Assembly: GCA_021776615.1 (NCBI GenBank)
Contig: JAJFFO010000018.1
Coordinates: forward strand, 1 to 64,000
Length of the DNA: 64,000 bases
Direction of reading: 5' to 3'
Origin: Robiginitomaculum sp.
Lineage (GTDB): Bacteria > Pseudomonadota > Alphaproteobacteria > Caulobacterales > Maricaulaceae
Shown in pieces: positions 10,143 through 19,297 of the stretch. Below the pieces are notes generated by a model. That model searched no databases. It was not told the origin of the DNA and saw nothing but the letters and a program-made list of their open reading frames with translations. The translations under genes and the position numbers were made by a program. Each line of letters opens with the position of its first letter. Position 1 is the stretch's first letter.

Positions 10143-10144
10143 CG
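10097..10144. repeat. Perfect 24-base tandem duplication within the Pho-box array
   Basis: Two identical 24-base units lie head to tail, at 10097-10120 and 10121-10144, each starting CGACATAACAG and ending ATGACGCCG. Each unit contains one complete pair of Pho half sites, so the duplication doubles the number of upstream PhoB sites. Confidence 0.95.
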
Positions 10145-10165
10145 CCTCGCACCGCCTGCCTCCCT

Positions 10166-12121
10166 CTACATTAAGCGTTTGCGCAAAATCTGGCTCAGCA
10201 AGTCAACCAGCGTCACGGCAACAATAATGATCAACAAGATGGCGGCGGTTTTGCCATATTGGAAAGACCGGATTTGCTCGAACAAAAGCTGGCCAATGCC
10301 GCCTGCCCCGATCAGCCCCAATATGGTTGCCGAACGGGTGTTGGTCTCGAAGCGATAGAGTGCATAAGACGTCCACAACGGGGCCACTTGCGGAATAACC
10401 CCCCAAATAACCTCGTGAATTGGTCGCCCACCGGTTGCCCGAACGCCTTCAACCGGCCCCGGATCCATGGCTTCCACGGCTTCAGAAAACAGCTTGGCCA
10501 ATACGCCGGTTGTGTGCACGGCCAGCGCCATCACCCCGGCAAATGGCCCAAGACCAACGGTGACAACGAATAAGGTGCCGACGACCAATTCATTGATTGA
10601 GCGAAAGGCATCCATAATACGGCGCATGACAAACACCACCGGTGCCGGCGCGACATTGCGTGACGACAACAAACCAAAGGGAATGGCGAATATAATCGAC
10701 AGGAAAGTGCCCCATAACGCGATTTGAATGGTTACCGACATTTGCTGCAAATACAGCCAGCCTTCTTTCCAATCGGGCCGCAAGAAACCGGCGGCATATT
10801 CTCCCATCTTATCGGCATTATTGATCAGCTCCGGAGATTTATAAATCTCGGCGGCCACATAGGCCCAGATAAGCAGCGATATGAAAAACGCCCACACCCC
10901 GGCATCGAACAAGCGCTCGCGCACCGGCTTGGCTGGTCCGGCACCGCGCGGCGCCGAGCTCCAAAAAAACATGCCGAACGCAATCAAGCCTACACTGCCG
11001 GTTAACAGCAATCGCTGCCACGGCACGGCCTGCATTTTACTGCGCGAGCTTTTATTATTGTGCGCATCAACGCCCACTGCCGTGGGCATTTCCGTATCGC
11101 CTTCGCCAACGGCATTGAGCCTGGTTTGTAGTTCTGCCAATTGCGCCGCGCGTTCTGTATCGGACAGGCTGGCATCGCTTTGAAGTTGCGACATATCACG
11201 CACAATTTCCAGCCGAATGATCGGATCAAGATGCGCGTCTGAGGATGGTAAAAACGCGCCAAAGTCCAACTCCGCCAATACTTTGCGCTGGCGCAGCAAC
11301 TCCTCCGGGCTATCGGCCCGTCGCCCATAGGTCATAAAGAAATACAGCAGTTTTTCTTTAATTTCCGGGTCCAGATCCCGTCGCCACACAATCGGGTCGG
11401 TCTGGATCAAAGGGGACTGCCACAATACCCGCACACGCGCCAGAATTTCGGGTTGCGTGCGTGCCAGACGTTTTAAATTGGTGGTGTTATTGGTTGCCAC
11501 GTCGACCAATTCGTTGGCCACCGCATAACCATTGGCCTCGTGCGTGGCGTTGGTAACATTGTTAAAGCAATCGCTCGGCACAATGCCGCGCGGCGCAAAC
11601 ACATAGGCCATCGGCATGAGTGTGCCGGATGTGGAATTAGGGTCGCCCATGGCGAAATCCACACTGCCATCGCATTCTAAAATATCGTCCAACGTTTGAT
11701 AAGGACTGTCAGTCGGCACCAGCAAAACCGAATAATATCCCGGTGCACCATCAGGATAGGTCGCTTTGGCAAACACCTCGCCATTTGAGCGGCGCACCGC
11801 CTCCAGACCCGGCTTGTTGGAAAACCAGGAAGCCTCAATACGCTCGAACCGCATGGCTTCGATCAGGCTGGCATAATCCGCCGAGAAAAACGCATTGACC
11901 TGCAAGCCAGTCATATCGCCCATATCTTTGAGGAATGGTTCCCACAAAATCGAGAGATTATCGCTCGACTCGGTCGTCAATACGCCAAAGTTCAGTTCGC
12001 GCTTGGGGGCCGGCTCGCTTTGGTCTTGCGCGGTGGCTGGCAAAGCAAAGCCCACGCCCATAACAAACATCGCCAGAGCGGCAAAAACCCACCCAAAAAA
12101 TATTGGTGTCGACCTGCTCAT
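10166..12121 (-). CDS. Fused PhnD-like substrate-binding domain and PhnE-like permease of a phosphonate/phosphate ABC transporter
   Basis: The 651-residue protein joins two normally separate subunits. After a signal-anchor at about residues 6-30, residues ~40-300 form a PhnD-type periplasmic binding domain (LNFGVLTTES, GDPNSTSGTLMP). A polar linker follows, then from ~365 a PhnE-type permease. The permease contains the EAA-loop sequence EAMDPGPVEGVRATG and the end RSATILGLIGAGGIGQLL. I chose the ATG at 12121 because it overlaps the phnC stop as ATGA and is preceded by GGAGG at proper spacing. PhnC is the partner ATPase. No separate phnD is visible nearby, so the fusion may supply both functions. 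The substrate (phosphonate, phosphite or phosphate) is not determined. Confidence 0.88.
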   Translation of the reverse strand: MSRSTPIFFGWVFAALAMFVMGVGFALPATAQDQSEPAPKRELNFGVLTTESSDNLSILWEPFLKDMGDMTGLQVNAFFSADYASLIEAMRFERIEASWFSNKPGLEAVRRSNGEVFAKATYPDGAPGYYSVLLVPTDSPYQTLDDILECDGSVDFAMGDPNSTSGTLMPMAYVFAPRGIVPSDCFNNVTNATHEANGYAVANELVDVATNNTTNLKRLARTQPEILARVRVLWQSPLIQTDPIVWRRDLDPEIKEKLLYFFMTYGRRADSPEELLRQRKVLAELDFGAFLPSSDAHLDPIIRLEIVRDMSQLQSDASLSDTERAAQLAELQTRLNAVGEGDTEMPTAVGVDAHNNKSSRSKMQAVPWQRLLLTGSVGLIAFGMFFWSSAPRGAGPAKPVRERLFDAGVWAFFISLLIWAYVAAEIYKSPELINNADKMGEYAAGFLRPDWKEGWLYLQQMSVTIQIALWGTFLSIIFAIPFGLLSSRNVAPAPVVFVMRRIMDAFRSINELVVGTLFVVTVGLGPFAGVMALAVHTTGVLAKLFSEAVEAMDPGPVEGVRATGGRPIHEVIWGVIPQVAPLWTSYALYRFETNTRSATILGLIGAGGIGQLLFEQIRSFQYGKTAAILLIIIVAVTLVDLLSQILRKRLM

Positions 12122-12945
12122 TGGGCAGCCTCCGCAGTCCAAAAGGCGTCTTCATATTCGTCGCCATAAATCTTGATAAGCGTTTTGGAATCCAGGCCAT
12201 TTGGCGGCCCATCATAAATAATCTTGCCGCTCTTTAGCGCCACCACGCGCCGACAATAGCGCATGGCATAATCCACCTGATGCAGGGACACGACCACGGT
12301 AAGTCCGTCGCGCTCATTCAGCTCTTGCAATAGCGCCATCACTTTGCGCGCTGACACCGGGTCCAGCGAGGCAATCGGCTCGTCTGCCAAGACCATGCGC
12401 GCGCGCTGCACCAAAGCGCGGGCGATCGCCGCACGCTGCATTTGCCCACCAGAAAGCTTGGAGGTGCGCCGCCCGGCAAATTCGGCCACACCAACCCGCT
12501 CCAGCGCCGCCATGGCGCGTATCCGGTCTTCATTGGGGAAAACCCCAAAAAACCCGCGCCATGTGGGGATCCGGCCCAGACAGCCGATCAGCACATTGCT
12601 AAACAGGCTAAGGCGGCCCACCAGATTGAAGGATTGGAAAATAAAACCAATATCGCGCCGCCGAAACCGCAGGCCCTTGGCAAAACGGCCATCTCTTTGC
12701 AGCTTGCGGCCAAAAATCTCTATACGCCCAGAGCCAGCATCGGCAAGTTGCAAACCATCAATGGTGCGCAGCAAGGTCGATTTGCCGGAGCCGGAGGCGC
12801 CTATTAAAGCCACCATTTCGCCGGGCATGACCTTTAAATCAGCTTTGTCCAAGGCTTTAAATTTGCCAAAAGACACGCTGGTTTTATTAACTTCCAACGC
12901 TGGCGCAGCACTGGATGGCACCTGCTTTTTCACAGACTCATTCAT
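12118..12945 (-). CDS. phnC: Phosphonate-type ABC transporter ATP-binding protein PhnC
   Basis: This is an ABC ATPase of the PhnC family (275 residues). It has Walker A GASGSGKSTLLRTIDG, the Q-loop IFQSFNLVGRLS, the signature LSGGQMQRAAIARAL, Walker B MVLADEPIASLD and the switch histidine in VVVSLHQVDYA. It overlaps the downstream PhnD-PhnE fusion gene by four bases, so the two are translationally coupled. C-, phn- or lyase-type catabolic genes are not present in the window, so the operon is transport only. The 589 bases upstream separate it from the divergently transcribed TonB receptor. Confidence 0.93.
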   Translation of the reverse strand: MNESVKKQVPSSAAPALEVNKTSVSFGKFKALDKADLKVMPGEMVALIGASGSGKSTLLRTIDGLQLADAGSGRIEIFGRKLQRDGRFAKGLRFRRRDIGFIFQSFNLVGRLSLFSNVLIGCLGRIPTWRGFFGVFPNEDRIRAMAALERVGVAEFAGRRTSKLSGGQMQRAAIARALVQRARMVLADEPIASLDPVSARKVMALLQELNERDGLTVVVSLHQVDYAMRYCRRVVALKSGKIIYDGPPNGLDSKTLIKIYGDEYEDAFWTAEAAQ

Positions 12946-13534
12946 TTGGTATTCACCCGGGTCTCCCCCACCATGTTAACGGCCCACGCTTTGGTGCAAA
13001 TCGCACCGCCACACCGATAAGCACGCCAACAGAATTGGCGCCCTTGATTTGTGGGCATTAGCGATTTTTACGGCGCGCTTTTATGCCCCCAAAAGCTTCA
13101 CGACTCGGGAGAGGAGTTTGACGCGCCGCGCGCCAAGAGCAAGGGCTAATGTGCGTGCAAGGAAGAGTTTCACATAACTGTCACAATTGCCCCACACACA
13201 AATTGACCCGCACTTGAGAATCACGCGGTGACTCAGCGCCCTAGTCACCCCATGACCAAATGTTGAAAAATCGAAAACAACGGCAACAAGGGCCAAAAAG
13301 AAAGCCTCTGCATGTCATAAATGTCACACACACTCTAAATCACCAGTGATTTTGTACATTTCTGTCCTAAAAACTTGTCATCAGTGTCGCAGTGATCTTT
13401 GCATTATTAACGAGCTCGATAATTGTCGTCTTGATCATTTGGTCAGGTTGTGCTTTTTTTATCGGTCAAACACATTATTTGTTGGGGGCCTGACAGGGCG
13501 CTTAATTTTACGCCAACCATCATGAGGGGAAATC
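12946..13534. other. 589-base intergenic region between phnC and the TonB receptor
   Basis: This divergent intergenic region has no convincing reading frame or RNA gene. It holds one Pho-box-like site (13167-13184, listed separately) and several isolated TGTCA motifs around 13313-13380 that do not keep the 11-base spacing. GAGGGGAAATC precedes the receptor ATG at 13535. Promoters for both flanking genes must lie here, but I cannot place them with confidence. Confidence 0.6.
13167..13184 (+). promoter_or_regulatory. Candidate Pho box
   Basis: GTTTCAC-ATAA-CTGTCAC fits the 7-4-7 layout of CTGTCAT-N4-CTGTCAT with few mismatches. It is a single site lying about 350 bases before the TonB receptor and about 220 bases before phnC, so which gene it would control is unclear. 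Weaker than the array before the porin. Confidence 0.35.
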
Positions 13535-16500
13535 ATGCGAAATCAAATCAGAGGCATTCTGCTATCCAGTGCAGCAATGCTCATCCCGGCCGTTGCGGTC
13601 ACATCATTGGGCACTGCCGCTTATGCGCAGCAAGTGACCTCCAACATTCGTGGTCAGGTTACTGACGCATCGGGTGCTACCGTTTCAGGTGCCAGCATCA
13701 CCATTACCGATACACGGGTTGGCTCGCGGCGCGCCCTGACCTCCGGCACAAACGGTGCGTTCGCTGCACGCAATTTCGAAACTGGCGGTCCGTACACATT
13801 AACCGTTTCCGCACCAGGTTTTCAAACCCAAACTTTGGAAAACATTTTCCTTTCACTGTCGGACACCAGTAACTTTAACCTGCAAATGCAATCCGGTGAC
13901 GACACCATCGTCGTGACCGCCAGCCGTGCCGCACAAATGGTTTCCAATGTCGCCATTGGGCCAAGCTCGGTGTTTACCACACGGCAACTCGAAAACATGC
14001 CTTCCATTAAGCGCGATATTCGCGACGTTATTCGTATTGACCCGCGGGTTGTTATTGATGACAGCAGCGAAGGCTCGATTTCCTGTCTGGGCGGCAATAA
14101 CCGCCTTAACTCCTTCACCATTGACGGTGTACGCACATCAGACGCGTTTGGTCTTAACGCTTCCGGCTTGCCAAGTCGGAACAATATGCCAATTCCGTTT
14201 GATTCAATCCGTGAAACTTCGGTGGAGTTTGCGCCATTTGACGTTCAGTATGGCCAATTCACCGGCTGTAACATCAACGTTGTGTCGAAAGCTGGCACCA
14301 ACGAGTTTCACGGCGATGCCTTCTTTGTGTTCAACAATGATGATTTGAGCGGCTCTACGCTCAAAGGTCGCAAGGTCCGCAATGAAAGCTTCTCCGACAA
14401 AAACTGGGGCGCAAGTTTTGGCGGCCCAATCATTAAAGATAAATTGTTTTTCTTCGGCTCTTATGAAGAATCAAGCGATGCAAGAACCCAAGACACCGGT
14501 CCAATTGGCGGCGGTTTTGCCAATGAATCTTTCATAACTGTCGATGAAGCAGCACGGCTCCAGAATATTTTGGAAACTCAGTATGGCCGCGACACATTGG
14601 GTATTCAGTCATCATTGCCGGTGAAAAACCGCCGCCTCCTTGGCCGTTTAGATTGGCAGATCAATGATAATCACCGTCTGGCTTTGACTTATTATGACAT
14701 CGAAGACTTGGAACTTGAGTCTGATGACTTCGGTTTTGGCGGATTTACTTTCGGCGATAATTTTGAAGAATCCGGTACAGATGCCGAATCCTACTCAGCG
14801 CGTTTGTTCTCAAACTGGACTGATAATTTCTCCACAGAAATTCGTCTTTCCCGTTTGGACACAACCGATATTCAAAACCCACAAGGTGGTGGTGAAGCAC
14901 AAGATGCCAACCCAAAACCTCGGATCGAGCTAGAAGACCTGAGCCGCAATGAGCTGGCGACGAGTGGTCCCGGCACATTCCGCAGCGCTAATGATTTGGT
15001 CAGCCAATTAGACCAACTTCGTGCCAAAGCGGTTTATACCAAAGGCAATCATACAATCTCAGGCGGTTATGAGCTTGATCATGCCGAATTCTTCAACCTG
15101 TTTGTGCCAAACGGAACCGGCACGATCACCTTCCGCGGTGTTGATGCCAACGCTGCAATCGACGCTTTGGCTGCTGGCACCGCCACGACGTTTCAAGGTA
15201 ATGGCGCGGCTTCCGGCGACATTAATGACGCGGCGGCTGATTGGAGCCGCAACATTCACACCTTGTACATTCAGGATGAATGGCAGGCGACCGACGCGTT
15301 GACGGTTACGGCAGGCATTCGCTATGACGTCTATGATCAAAGTGATAGGCCACCTCTTAACAACAATTTCTTCGCCCGTTATGGCTTTCAAAATACCGCC
15401 AATCTCGACGGTTTGAATATTGTTCAACCTCGCCTTGGTTTTACCTATGAAGGTAGCGATTGGGCCTTTGGTCAAACCTCATGGCGTGGTGGCGTCGGCG
15501 TTTTCTCCGGTGGTGATCCCTCGGTATTCTTCTCCAATGCCTTTACCAATTTTGGTAGTGGCGTTGGTGGCGCAGATAATGGTGATGCCCCATGTACAGC
15601 GGCTGACCTTCAGGTCACCGACGCTAGTGGCCAATTCACCGGCATACCAAATTGCCTAGCGGCCGCGCAAACCATTCAAGCTGGCTTGAACGCTGATGGC
15701 CGCGTGGACGCAATTGATCCAGACTTGCGCGCCCCTTCGGTTATCCGGTTTAGCGCAGGCTTTACTCACCAAACCAATTTTGGCGGCGGTGATGGCTTCT
15801 TCGACAATTGGCGGATCGACTCGGATATTATTTATTCCGACAAGCGCAATTCGTTTGATTTTGTTGATCTAACCTTGACCCCAACTGGTGTTATTACGCC
15901 GGACGGTCGTCCGCTTTTCAACGCGGTTGATCCTCTGCACGCTGGTTGTAATGCAAACTTCCTAGGCCCAAGAGCAGGCTTTAGTGGCGATGTATCTCAA
16001 GGCAGTGCCTGTGACGCCGGCGGCGATGATCAGGATATCCTCCTGACCAATGCGGTCAAAGATGGTCACGCACTGAGCATTTCGGCGCAGGCTAGCAAAT
16101 CCTTTGACGTGGTTTTGGGCGGGGCAAATTCAGGTAGCTTTGATTTCCGTCTTGGTTATGGCTATTCGGAATCAACCGAAACCAACCCTGTGACCAGCTC
16201 GCAAGGAACCTCAAGCTTTGAGGAAGTGGCACTGTCGATCATTAATAATCCACCGATCGCAAATAGCCCGGGCACCAACACCCACAACATCACCCTTTCC
16301 ACAACGCTGGAACAGGAATTCATCAAGGACTACCCAACGCGGTTCACGGCCTTCTTCCAGGCCCGTTCCGGCACCCGGTATTCTTCGGTGTTTGACAATA
16401 ACACGGCAACCAGCCTGTTTGGGGATAGTGATAATGAAGAACGGCATCTGATCTATGTTCCGACGGGTCCAAATGATCCCTTGGTTCAGTTCAATGCCGG

Positions 16501-16900
16501 GTTTGACAGCGCTGGCTTCTTCCAGTTCCTGGCTGATACCGGACTTGATAAATATGCTGGGCAAATTGCACCACGTAACGCCACCACAAATCCATGGTTC
16601 TACGATCTGGATCTGCGTTTGGCACAAGATGCGCCTGGTTTGTTTGAAGGCCATAATGTCCAATTCACTCTTGACCTGGAAAACACGCTGAACTTCTTCT
16701 CAAGCAGCGCCAATGTTTTCAAAAGTCATGACAGTGGTGACGTAGCAGAAGGTTTGCCGGTCGTTGACGCAGCCCTTAGTGCTGATGGCAGCCAGTTCAT
16801 CTATTCGAACTTCAAGCCAGGTGGCGGCGGCAACTTCCGTAACGTTTCAAGCAACCCGTCCCTTTGGGCCATTCAACTGGGTGTTCGTTACTCCTTCTAA
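13535..16900 (+). CDS. Oar-like TonB-dependent receptor with N-terminal carboxypeptidase-regulatory-like domain
   Basis: This is a large outer-membrane receptor (1121 residues). The signal peptide ends near AAYAQQ. Residues ~30-115 form a carboxypeptidase-regulatory-like beta sandwich (NIRGQVTDASGATVSGASI). Next comes a plug domain beginning IVVTASRAAQ, then a long 22-strand-type barrel ending LGVRYSF with a terminal phenylalanine. This architecture is that of Oar-type receptors, common in Caulobacterales and sphingomonads. The ligand is unknown. It is monocistronic: a strong terminator follows immediately. Neighbouring phn and porin genes and one candidate Pho box make a phosphorus-related substrate possible, but that is inference. 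Confidence 0.9.
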   Translation: MRNQIRGILLSSAAMLIPAVAVTSLGTAAYAQQVTSNIRGQVTDASGATVSGASITITDTRVGSRRALTSGTNGAFAARNFETGGPYTLTVSAPGFQTQTLENIFLSLSDTSNFNLQMQSGDDTIVVTASRAAQMVSNVAIGPSSVFTTRQLENMPSIKRDIRDVIRIDPRVVIDDSSEGSISCLGGNNRLNSFTIDGVRTSDAFGLNASGLPSRNNMPIPFDSIRETSVEFAPFDVQYGQFTGCNINVVSKAGTNEFHGDAFFVFNNDDLSGSTLKGRKVRNESFSDKNWGASFGGPIIKDKLFFFGSYEESSDARTQDTGPIGGGFANESFITVDEAARLQNILETQYGRDTLGIQSSLPVKNRRLLGRLDWQINDNHRLALTYYDIEDLELESDDFGFGGFTFGDNFEESGTDAESYSARLFSNWTDNFSTEIRLSRLDTTDIQNPQGGGEAQDANPKPRIELEDLSRNELATSGPGTFRSANDLVSQLDQLRAKAVYTKGNHTISGGYELDHAEFFNLFVPNGTGTITFRGVDANAAIDALAAGTATTFQGNGAASGDINDAAADWSRNIHTLYIQDEWQATDALTVTAGIRYDVYDQSDRPPLNNNFFARYGFQNTANLDGLNIVQPRLGFTYEGSDWAFGQTSWRGGVGVFSGGDPSVFFSNAFTNFGSGVGGADNGDAPCTAADLQVTDASGQFTGIPNCLAAAQTIQAGLNADGRVDAIDPDLRAPSVIRFSAGFTHQTNFGGGDGFFDNWRIDSDIIYSDKRNSFDFVDLTLTPTGVITPDGRPLFNAVDPLHAGCNANFLGPRAGFSGDVSQGSACDAGGDDQDILLTNAVKDGHALSISAQASKSFDVVLGGANSGSFDFRLGYGYSESTETNPVTSSQGTSSFEEVALSIINNPPIANSPGTNTHNITLSTTLEQEFIKDYPTRFTAFFQARSGTRYSSVFDNNTATSLFGDSDNEERHLIYVPTGPNDPLVQFNAGFDSAGFFQFLADTGLDKYAGQIAPRNATTNPWFYDLDLRLAQDAPGLFEGHNVQFTLDLENTLNFFSSSANVFKSHDSGDVAEGLPVVDAALSADGSQFIYSNFKPGGGGNFRNVSSNPSLWAIQLGVRYSF

Positions 16901-16921
16901 GAACTCCCTTTGGTAAAATTG

Positions 16922-16956
16922 AAAGCGCAGTCACTTGGTGGCTGCGCTTTTTTTTT
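16922..16956 (+). terminator. Rho-independent terminator of the TonB receptor
   Basis: A 13-base-pair stem (AAAGCGCAGTCAC with GTGGCTGCGCTTT, one G-U pair) closed by a TTG loop runs directly into a long T-tract. It lies 22 bases after the receptor stop codon. Confidence 0.93.
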
Positions 16957-17047
16957 GCGCTACAATTGGAGGGTAATGTTGATCTCGTAGTCCCCAATCG
17001 CCGCAGTAGAAATAGTTTCCACTATCTGTTTTTCTGGTGATCAGTGC

Positions 17048-17076
17048 TTGGGGTGTGCGCTCTGATCTGCTAATTA
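17048..17076 (+). promoter_or_regulatory. Possible promoter of the gspD operon
   Basis: TTGGGG (17048-17053), a 17-base spacer and TAATTA (17071-17076) lie 22 bases before the gspD start. This is the only sigma-70-like pair I could find between the receptor terminator and gspD. The hexamers are weak. Confidence 0.3.
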
Positions 17077-17098
17077 GATATAAGGGATGGAGTGTTGC

Positions 17099-19297
17099 AT
17101 GGTTAAGGCCAATAAAAATTTAGCGACCAGAGCCGCTATGACCATTTTTATTGGTGCCATGCTGGTTGTGCTGCCTGCTTGCCAGACCAATCCACAGACC
17201 CAAGGTCTCGAAAATCCCTTCGCGCGGGTTTTTCAAAAACCTGCCCCCTTGCCAGCGCCGCCTGCCGATCCCAACACTGATGAAACACAGACCGATGCCG
17301 CCGCGCAAACTGAGCAATCGCAGGTATTTCCGGGCACTGGCAAACGCGTTGGCAAAGCCCATTATCAGGCATCAAAAACCCCTCAAGGCGGTTTTAACGT
17401 CAACTTTCAGGATGCCAGCCTCCCCGAAGTCGTCCAAACCATTTTGGGTGACCTTCTGGAACACCCATTTATTCTGGATCCACGGGTACAAGGCAAAGTC
17501 ACCGCCGCCACCGGTGGTTCTGTCGATGAACGGGCGCTATTGGTTTTGCTCGAAACCGTGCTTGGCAATAATTCCGCCAGCCTGATTGATGAGGGTGGTC
17601 GCTATCGCATAAGCCCTGCTGGCGAAGCATTATCCGGCGGCAGTGCACGCTTCAAAAGCGCCAACGCTCCGGGGCTGGGCATTACCCTTATCCCCCTCAA
17701 CCACGTCTCGGCGACCAATATGCTATCGCTATTGGAAAGCACCATCACCCGTCCGGGCATGCTGCGCGCCGATCAGGCACGCAATATTCTACTGATCACC
17801 GGCACGGCCACCGAACGCGAAAATGCGCAAGCCGCCATCGCCGCCTTTGACGTGGATTGGCTGGCCGGCATGTCGACCGCCATTTTTCGCCTGCAAAATG
17901 CCTCAGCTGCGGATGTAATCACCGATTTGGATGTGGTTTTACAAACCGGGCAAGGCGGCGGCCTGGATGGGGCGCTACGCCTACAGGCCATTGAACGCAT
18001 TAATGCAATTTTGGCGATTGCACCCAGCATGGCCGTGTTGGAAAAGGCCAAGAGATGGATTGAGCGGTTGGACCAAGGCGGCCCGAGCGATGTCAATTTG
18101 CGCACCTATAAAGTCGATAATGGTAAAGCACTGGAAACTGCCGATTTACTCAGTCAACTTTTTGGCGGTGGTGGACAATCAAATTTTTCCAGCGCGGTCG
18201 CGCCGGGTCTGGCGCAACGCAGCGCCTCCAACACCGGGCGCAATACCAGCGCCCGTGCCCAAAGACCCAACCCGGCTGCCAACGCCAGCAGAAACAAATC
18301 CGGCGCGGTTTTAGGCAGCGGGCTGTCCAGCGCGCCACGCATTATTGGCGATCCCATCAATAACACCCTGGTGGTGCTGGCAACGCCGCAAGGCCAGCGC
18401 CTTGTGGCCCAGGCATTGCGCGAGATTGATAATCCGCCGGCCCAGGTGCTGATCGATATGGTCATCGCCGAAGTGCGACTTAATGATGTGCTGCGTTATG
18501 GCGTGCAATACTTTTTCGAAACCGGGAACATTTTCGGCATTGGCAATGGCCCTGATGGCGGCGGCGGTACTGGCGGATTTTCCACCGGGACCAGCCCGAA
18601 TCCCGCCGGCACGTTTCCGGGATTTAATCTTGCTCTCAATAAGGGCAACAGCGCCCGGTTTGCCCTTGATGCGCTGGACAGTGTTACCGATTTGAAGGTG
18701 GTTTCTGCGCCTTCGGTGGTGGTTATGGACAATCAGTCGGCGCATTTACAAGTGGGCGATCAGGTGCCGATCATTACCCGCCAATCCACCGATGTGATTA
18801 ATGTCAACGCGCCGTTGGTCAATTCAGTAGAGTTTCGCGACACCGGTGTTATTTTGGATGTCACCCCGCGCATTAGTTCTACGGGCATGGTGACCATGGA
18901 GGTTAAGCAGGAAGTGAGCAATGTCTCAACAACTGCCTCCACCGGCGATCTGACGCCAACCATTTCCAAGCGCGTATTGGAGAGCACGATTTCAGCACGT
19001 AGTGGTCAAACCATTGTTTTGGGCGGCCTTATTAGTGATTCGCGTCAGGAAGGCAAAAACGGCATACCGCTGCTTTCTGACATACCGGGTCTTGGCAATG
19101 CCTTTGGTAATACCGAAACCACCACCCAACGCACCGAGCTTTTGGTTTTTCTTACCCCGCGCATTATTGACCCCGATGACGGTGCGCAGGCCATTCTTGA
19201 CGAATTGCGTGATCGCATGACCCTGATTTCTCGCGAGGCACGGCGGCCAGACCTGTCGCAACCTGAAACAGTCAATACACGCCCCGAAACCGAATGA
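17099..19297 (+). CDS. gspD: Type II secretion system secretin GspD
   Basis: This is the outer-membrane secretin channel of the type II system (732 residues). A signal peptide ends in a lipobox-like VLPAC at about residue 28, so the protein may be a lipoprotein. Residues ~95-170 form the N0 domain (FNVNFQDASLPEVVQ), followed by N1-N3 repeats. N3 is interrupted by a Ser/Asn/Ala-rich insert. The secretin core has VLIDMVIAEVRLND, VVSAPSVVVMDNQSA, VGDQVPIITRQS and TIVLGGLISDS. The ATG at 17099 is preferred: GGAG lies six bases upstream, and the ATG at 17087 overlaps it. It heads the cluster and overlaps gspO by four bases. Confidence 0.94.
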   Translation: MVKANKNLATRAAMTIFIGAMLVVLPACQTNPQTQGLENPFARVFQKPAPLPAPPADPNTDETQTDAAAQTEQSQVFPGTGKRVGKAHYQASKTPQGGFNVNFQDASLPEVVQTILGDLLEHPFILDPRVQGKVTAATGGSVDERALLVLLETVLGNNSASLIDEGGRYRISPAGEALSGGSARFKSANAPGLGITLIPLNHVSATNMLSLLESTITRPGMLRADQARNILLITGTATERENAQAAIAAFDVDWLAGMSTAIFRLQNASAADVITDLDVVLQTGQGGGLDGALRLQAIERINAILAIAPSMAVLEKAKRWIERLDQGGPSDVNLRTYKVDNGKALETADLLSQLFGGGGQSNFSSAVAPGLAQRSASNTGRNTSARAQRPNPAANASRNKSGAVLGSGLSSAPRIIGDPINNTLVVLATPQGQRLVAQALREIDNPPAQVLIDMVIAEVRLNDVLRYGVQYFFETGNIFGIGNGPDGGGGTGGFSTGTSPNPAGTFPGFNLALNKGNSARFALDALDSVTDLKVVSAPSVVVMDNQSAHLQVGDQVPIITRQSTDVINVNAPLVNSVEFRDTGVILDVTPRISSTGMVTMEVKQEVSNVSTTASTGDLTPTISKRVLESTISARSGQTIVLGGLISDSRQEGKNGIPLLSDIPGLGNAFGNTETTTQRTELLVFLTPRIIDPDDGAQAILDELRDRMTLISREARRPDLSQPETVNTRPETE

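Noticed and set aside
10097-10144. Repeats considered as a CRISPR fragment or minisatellite
   Set aside because: Only two abutting units without spacers, and each unit contains regularly spaced Pho half sites that explain it better.
13313-13390. Further Pho boxes before the TonB receptor
   Set aside because: TGTCA motifs occur, but with 9- or 13-base spacing instead of 11, so they do not form proper PhoB sites.
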